A stretch of 64,000 bases of DNA from Salininema proteolyticum (GTDB lineage: Bacteria; Actinomycetota; Actinomycetes; Mycobacteriales; Micromonosporaceae), in assembly GCF_042685645.1 (NCBI RefSeq), contig NZ_JBHUNX010000001.1, forward strand, positions 4,030,001 to 4,094,000, given 5' to 3'. Both the position numbers and the translations under genes were made by a program. The notes below the pieces were generated by a model that did not search any database, had not been told where the DNA came from, and saw only the letters and a list, made by a program, of their open reading frames with translations. Numbering within the stretch: position 1 is the first letter of the stretch; every line of letters begins with the position of its first letter. Shown here piece after piece: positions 61,001-64,000 of the stretch.

Positions 61001-61825
61001 GACGCCCGCGGGGCCGTGGAGGACGCGCACGGACACGTCGGGCGCCGCGGGGTATGCCTTCGGGCACCATTCGTCCAGGTCGTCTAGGATCACGCGTCGG
61101 TTTTCGTCGCAGACGAACGGTACGGCCTCATTGGAGTCCCTGAGGAGCTCGAGGTCGTTTCCCTGGAGGTCGGACGGGTGCGGCGGGGCGCGGTGGAGGA
61201 AGGGGCCGGCGACGGGGGTCACCGGTTCGAAGTCGAGGCCGATTCCGGTCTGGCGGATCGCCCGGGCGATGGCCGGGGCGGAGACGGCGTTCAGGCGGTC
61301 CTGCCAGCCGACGTGCTTCTGGTTGACGATGGCGACGAGAGAACCGTCGCCGTCCATGACGGGCGCGCCGGACAGTCCGGTCCACCCCTTGGGTTCGGAG
61401 GTCGTCCGGTGCAGCACGTCGAAGGCGACGGTTTCCGCCGTGCTCACTGTGGCGGTGCCTTCGATGGTCTCCAGGGGCTTCGCGTCGGACGTCTTGCTGG
61501 CGATCGGATATCCGACGACGCGGGCGCCGTTGAGGTAGGCGTCGACCGGATAGGCCGCGGCGACGGTGGCGGCGCCGGTCTCGATCGGACGGTCGAGTTC
61601 GAGCAGTGCGGCGTCCACCCCCGGCAGCGGGCGGACCACTGCTTCGCGGTCATCGACTGCGAGGCGCGCGGCTGTCGCCGCGCGGTGGGAGGCGGTGAGG
61701 ACGTGGTCGGGGGCGACGAGGACTCCGGTCATCACGTGGCTCGGGTTCTCGGCGTCCGCGTCGTCGGCCCAGACGTCGACCCGGACGACGTTCGCCGGCG
61801 GCCGGTAGTAGTCGGGTCCGGCCAT
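58085..61825 (-). CDS. trypsin-like protease fused to STAND NTPase and membrane region
   Basis: A 1246-aa protein. Residues 1-195 are a trypsin-fold protease with His47 (LTASHRAA), Asp71 (GVDAALLELD) and Ser152 (GLSGAPV); it has no signal peptide, so the protease is cytosolic. A STAND-type NTPase follows at about 220-480, with P-loop GPAGVGKSRLATE (271-283) and Walker B TVLAVDYAE (317-325). Residues about 500-1000 are helical repeats; the C-terminus has about five membrane helices (from about 1035). The trypco2 gene lies 6 nt upstream. The layout matches predicted NTP-dependent conflict systems in which sensing activates a protease effector. Confidence 0.85.
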   Translation of the reverse strand: MAGPDYYRPPANVVRVDVWADDADAENPSHVMTGVLVAPDHVLTASHRAATAARLAVDDREAVVRPLPGVDAALLELDRPIETGAATVAAAYPVDAYLNGARVVGYPIASKTSDAKPLETIEGTATVSTAETVAFDVLHRTTSEPKGWTGLSGAPVMDGDGSLVAIVNQKHVGWQDRLNAVSAPAIARAIRQTGIGLDFEPVTPVAGPFLHRAPPHPSDLQGNDLELLRDSNEAVPFVCDENRRVILDDLDEWCPKAYPAAPDVSVRVLHGPAGVGKSRLATEWGRRLTAGGAWEFQFADTRSARRILSEWNPDRPTVLAVDYAEHSADRLNRLLHNLLDLRSRRGLHASVRLLLLSRTDIELDTLFGGPGLPPTPETGSLALEPFDDTTAQQVLRAARASYGEIHGREQAVAPASPTEFRLPLEILVAALLEVQGDSVDQDEPGDRRENLLRRLVHRETRRYGLYRDADGNGLPPQWRKCVARLATAVTLTEPTREVLLAQAEHLPGLDDLTSADREYLVDVLSGLYTVGETDGRFRAIEPDAVATAFVRHHGDFAAIAAACLESGAVYDEEAERMAFFLDILADDAPGCVDALAAEVDALPVDTSRSPAGNYRLWGTLSALGRHDRLESALIRRLHAVEKERKDLDSLYLPWYVFFAMRATADLVERGDRDKAEEVLESAVSVRDRYRREGGFDESREWLLQLLVEEVRSRSPLGDREKSSAALEQCLRAVEHAADAGDADLPELLQLVDFMHTALSGSGHASDAAHLSAAMVTLVAKCEFPSEDDKRLAVARNQLQYAVDLALARRHVIAVRALLDSLELIEDMEEDDRVFDVKAHGEALLLLTATRVSPELSFDEVAARAAHMGARGSAEERWGSPGFLFLAMALAGVAEHSPSADRERREETARGAISLTFLARDAHRHGLKRLDRQIARFDGLIESILDSQGTPADLHGADRKELERAGHQPQPGSEGLGFPEEWRSRNELRNRALTAIIATVVGSALILIPPFEQEYLYRLQNTIPLLCIVVVIWNVWFKRPSQFRQLADELKAMNEDMEELNAFTRRSSKPGEEDGPASLLRSRPPGFAERLLRKNLTITDYLAGDHFGVPLNEAWPLERRQAAYTRWVVRLGPVSYFAVYALGVAAVPLTIFGGFGIPAWFAFAYLPFFLLHLLVGGNLPRVRRLRQSGYSERAAQIIFTVGASDGERRAFDHRMFHFAGRLPMVPIVMTGFAVVSVAKLVEYYAGV

Positions 61826-61831
61826 GGCGCC

Positions 61832-62134
61832 CTAGACCTCTCCGGCGAGATCGAGCGGTCCTTCCCCGTCCTCGTCCCTGGTGAGCGGTTCGATGGTCAG
61901 CGAAAGCCGGTGCGTCGAGGCCTTGGCCCGATCGGCCGAGGCGGAGGCGTCGACGACCTTCCACAGGCTGACCCCGGCCTTTCCGCCGGCCGAGGAGGTG
62001 GTCTCGACGGCGAGGTCCAGGTGGATCTCCTTGACGCGCAGTCCCAGGGAGTCGTCGGCGTCGTCGAGCGACTCCACCAGGTCGTTGCGCAGTGCGGAGA
62101 TCGCGTCTTTGAGAGGTATCGATGGATTCGCCAT
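61832..62134 (-). CDS. trypco2-family protein
   Basis: A 100-aa protein of the trypsin-co-occurring domain 2 family: an N-terminal helix (IPLKDAISALRNDLVESLDDADD), a beta section (LGLRVKEIHLDLAVETTSS), and the typical AGVSLWKVVDASASADRAKASTHRLSLTIEPL. The family name reflects its association with trypsin-fold effectors, as here. The gene is 6 nt before the protease/NTPase gene, so the two are cotranscribed. A larger open frame extends upstream; ATG at 62134 gives the family N-terminus. Confidence 0.85.
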   Translation of the reverse strand: MANPSIPLKDAISALRNDLVESLDDADDSLGLRVKEIHLDLAVETTSSAGGKAGVSLWKVVDASASADRAKASTHRLSLTIEPLTRDEDGEGPLDLAGEV

Positions 62135-62180
62135 GGCCCCATGGTAGTGGCTTGCGTCTCGCCGTAGAGGCGAGCGCGGT

Positions 62181-63131
62181 TCAGGGAAAGCAGGAGAGTT
62201 CGATGAGCTTCGCGGCCGGGGAGGCGGCGAGCGCGACGGGAAAGGCCAGGACAAGGGCGGAGGCGGCGGTGGCGACGAGGGCCGTCCGCCGGCCCAGCTT
62301 CCGGGTGTCGGCCACCAAGTGTCGGACTCGCGACACGGCGAGCCCCCCTCCGGCGGACAGCGCCGTGCGGGGGGCGGTGACGCCGGCCTCCGCGAAGGCG
62401 ACGATGCCCCGGGCGATGTCCCGGGCGGGGACGGTGCGGGAGGCGACGTCGTCGGCGCAGCGCTCCAGCAGGTGCCCGACGCGCTCCGGGAGGCGGGCGA
62501 GCAGCGGGACGCCGGGGACGGTGTCGGCGATCGTCTGCGCGAGTCCGGCGGGGAGGTGGTGGTGGCCGCCGAGGTGCGCCCGCTCGTGGGCGATGACGGC
62601 CCGGAGCGAGGCGGTGTCGACGGCGTCGATGGCCCCGCTGGTGACAGCGATCTGCCGGTCGGCGCCGGGGAGGCAGTAGGCGGCGGGGCGCCCGTCGGGG
62701 ACGACGTGGACGCCGAGCGCGGGGTCCCAGTCGGCGGCGCGGTCGAGCCAGCGGCGGTGGGAGCGGCTAGTGGTACGGGAGGTCGCGGCGGCCGCGGCGA
62801 GGGAGGTGGCGAAGCGGGCCGCGGGGACGACGACGAGGGCGGCGGAGACCGCGGCGACGACGGTGCCTCCGGTGGGGCCGTAGAGGTCGCGCAGGGCGGC
62901 GAGGCAGTTTTCGACGATGCCACCGCGGTTGAAGTCGTAGCGGGTCATGGGGTAGACCATCATGACTCCGGCGGCGGGCAGGGCGAGGAGGAAGGCCGCG
63001 GCGGAGGTGAACCAGGCGGTGAGCGCGAGGCGGGGGTGCGCGTCGAGGTGCGGCAGGCGGGCGAGGAGGCGGGGCGCGGCCCAGCCGAGGGCGAGCGCGA
63101 AGGCCAGGAGCGCGACCGCGGCGGTCATCAC
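62181..63131 (-). CDS. M56-family membrane metalloprotease (BlaR1-like)
   Basis: A 316-aa membrane protein with an N-terminal helix pair, a loop helix pair, a zinc-protease motif HERAH in VIAHERAHLGGHHHLPAG, and a C-terminal helix. There is no penicillin-binding sensor domain, so the input differs from BlaR1. It should cleave or release the BlaI-type repressor whose gene overlaps it. The start is GTG at 63131, directly followed by ATG; the BlaI stop lies within (GTGATG). Confidence 0.9.
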   Translation of the reverse strand: MMTAAVALLAFALALGWAAPRLLARLPHLDAHPRLALTAWFTSAAAFLLALPAAGVMMVYPMTRYDFNRGGIVENCLAALRDLYGPTGGTVVAAVSAALVVVPAARFATSLAAAAATSRTTSRSHRRWLDRAADWDPALGVHVVPDGRPAAYCLPGADRQIAVTSGAIDAVDTASLRAVIAHERAHLGGHHHLPAGLAQTIADTVPGVPLLARLPERVGHLLERCADDVASRTVPARDIARGIVAFAEAGVTAPRTALSAGGGLAVSRVRHLVADTRKLGRRTALVATAASALVLAFPVALAASPAAKLIELSCFP

Positions 63132-63589
63132 TCGCTCCGGCCGGTCTCGTCGAGGAGGGTGCGGAGCTGGGCGATCTCGTCGGTGGAGATGGAGTCGACG
63201 AACTTGAGGAAGACGGCCTCCTTGTCGCTGGAGGAGTCGAGGACTTCGGCCATGCGGGAGGCGTCGTACTCGGCGCGGCTCTGCGCGGGGCGGTAGGCCC
63301 AGGCGCGGCCTTGGCGTTCGCGGGTGGTCATGTCCTTGCGGTAGAGGTTGTCGAGGACGGTCATGACCGTGGTGTAGGCGGGCTCGGGGTCCCGGTCCAG
63401 GGTGCCGAGCACTTGGCGCACGGTCTGGGGGCCGGGCGCGCTCCAGAGGCTCTCCATGACGGCCGCTTCCAGCTCTCCGAGGTGAATCAGGGCCCTCTCC
63501 TCTCTCGTCGGGTCGGCGGTCGCCGTCCCGACTCCACTATAAGCGGCGCTTCGCGGAGCGGCTCCGGGTGCGGTGATGCGGGGAGTCAC
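63128..63589 (-). CDS. BlaI/MecI-family repressor
   Basis: The frame encodes 153 aa with the BlaI winged helix (LGELEAAVMESLWSAPGPQTVRQVLGTLDRDPEPAYTTVMTVLDNLYRKDM) and the dimer part after it. Relatives begin right before LGELE. Here a GAGGAG site stands just upstream of CTG (63490) and ATT (63487) codons, and a TATAGT -10-like element lies near 63536-63541, so the true start may be at one of these rare codons rather than the GTG at 63589. It overlaps the M56 gene by 4 nt. Confidence 0.88.
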   Translation of the reverse strand: MTPRITAPGAAPRSAAYSGVGTATADPTREERALIHLGELEAAVMESLWSAPGPQTVRQVLGTLDRDPEPAYTTVMTVLDNLYRKDMTTRERQGRAWAYRPAQSRAEYDASRMAEVLDSSSDKEAVFLKFVDSISTDEIAQLRTLLDETGRSE

Positions 63590-63628
63590 ATTACGGCGGG
63601 CCGTGGGTCGGGGTTCGCGACCCCTTAT

Positions 63629-63645
63629 TACTATTCGTCATAGTA
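63629..63645. promoter_or_regulatory. BlaI-type operator
   Basis: TACTAT (63629-63634) and ATAGTA (63640-63645) form a perfect dyad around a 5-nt spacer, between the BlaI gene and the divergent TlpA-like gene. The TACTA half-site is close to known BlaI/MecI sites. Confidence 0.65.
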
Positions 63646-63688
63646 GTTCCGTTCCGGCGGCCCGCGCCGCCGAGGAAGGAGGGCCGCC

Positions 63689-64000
63689 GTGCGCATCGCC
63701 CGACGGACGCTCTTCAGCGTCGTCCCCGTAGGCCTCCTGGCCGCATGCGGCGACGACGGAGAGGACCCCCGGTACACCAACAAGGCCAACGAGCTCAACC
63801 GCAGCCGCTACTACACCGGCGACGGCACCGACCTCACGTGGAAGGACCCGGCCGACCGCATGGAGGCGCCCGTCCTCCAAGGGGAGACCCTCGACGGAGA
63901 GCCCCTCGACACCGCCGACGCGGCCGGGGACGTCATCGTCGTCAACTACTGGGGCTCGTGGTGCCCGCCGTGCGTCAAGGAGGCCCCCGAACTGGTGGCC
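63689..64000 (+). CDS. TlpA/ResA-like thioredoxin-fold lipoprotein (3' truncated)
   Basis: The first 104 residues are visible. A lipoprotein signal (VPVGLLAAC) is followed by the thioredoxin-fold start (VIVVNYWGSWCPPCVKEAPELVA), with the redox motif WCPPC. It should reduce or shuttle disulfides outside the membrane, for example in cytochrome c assembly or oxidant defence. GTG at 63689 has GAAGGAGGG about 5 nt upstream. It is divergent from BlaI, with the operator between, and is its probable target. Confidence 0.88.
   Translation, partial: MRIARRTLFSVVPVGLLAACGDDGEDPRYTNKANELNRSRYYTGDGTDLTWKDPADRMEAPVLQGETLDGEPLDTADAAGDVIVVNYWGSWCPPCVKEAPELVA

Overview
The window is high-GC actinobacterial DNA. 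The codon use, the lipoprotein and LPXTG surface proteins, an AfsR/SARP-type regulator, a GPP34 protein, a trypco2-linked protease/NTPase and many probably leaderless genes point to a filamentous-type actinomycete; a Glycomycetales or Micromonosporales relative is plausible, but no marker gene fixes the genus. Gene density is that of an accessory chromosome arm: many short secreted, membrane or regulatory genes, few long operons and only one clear housekeeping gene (argG).

Layout. 1-2.5 kb: lower-GC accessory segment with a truncated gene, two YbaB/EbfC-like paralogues and an unknown acidic protein. 2.4-9.9 kb: GlxA-type regulator with a divergent oxidoreductase, a large secreted subtilase, and a secreted trypsin-fold protease with a small membrane partner. 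10.1-12.7 kb: structured non-coding DNA, three unknown small genes and a lipoprotein. 13.1-15.5 kb: polar amino-acid ABC importer. 15.6-19.3 kb: DoxX-like protein, Lrp regulator with LysE exporter, DinB-like protein, HxlR regulator with RidA, then a 14-copy AGCTC microsatellite. 19.7-22 kb: unknown genes, GPP34 and a tRNA-Asn-like cloverleaf whose two parts are in circularly permuted order. 22.1-31 kb: oxidoreductase, kinase-like LuxR regulator, TetR regulator with DUF2867-like target, LPXTG protein, and a secreted cationic protein with a small membrane partner. 31.3-41.9 kb: argG, AfsR-like regulator, DUF4097 protein, hydrolase, class IV aminotransferase, LysR regulator with a perfect operator and an EamA exporter, and a lipoprotein. 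42-46.3 kb: drug exporter with a divergent XRE regulator and small membrane proteins. 46.5-48.5 kb: a group II intron with its maturase, next to a terminator-like hairpin. 48.5-55 kb: HTH/zinc-ribbon gene, GNAT and several secreted or unknown proteins. 55-58 kb: a cobalamin riboswitch in front of a hot-dog thioesterase and an unknown gene, then a secreted beta-propeller. 58-62.1 kb: trypsin-STAND-membrane protein with trypco2, a predicted biological-conflict module. 62.2-64 kb: BlaI/M56 protease sensor pair with a divergent TlpA-like lipoprotein cut by the window end.

Regulation follows a repeated design: regulator and target are divergent with a visible palindrome between them (HxlR/RidA, TetR/DUF2867, LysR/EamA, BlaI/TlpA), and convergent genes often share a strong hairpin terminator. 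The observations most worth following are the permuted tRNA-like locus (21784-21920), the cobalamin riboswitch with an unexpected target (56551-56725), the trypsin-STAND/trypco2 module (58085-62134), and the cationic secreted protein with its membrane partner (29619-30738).
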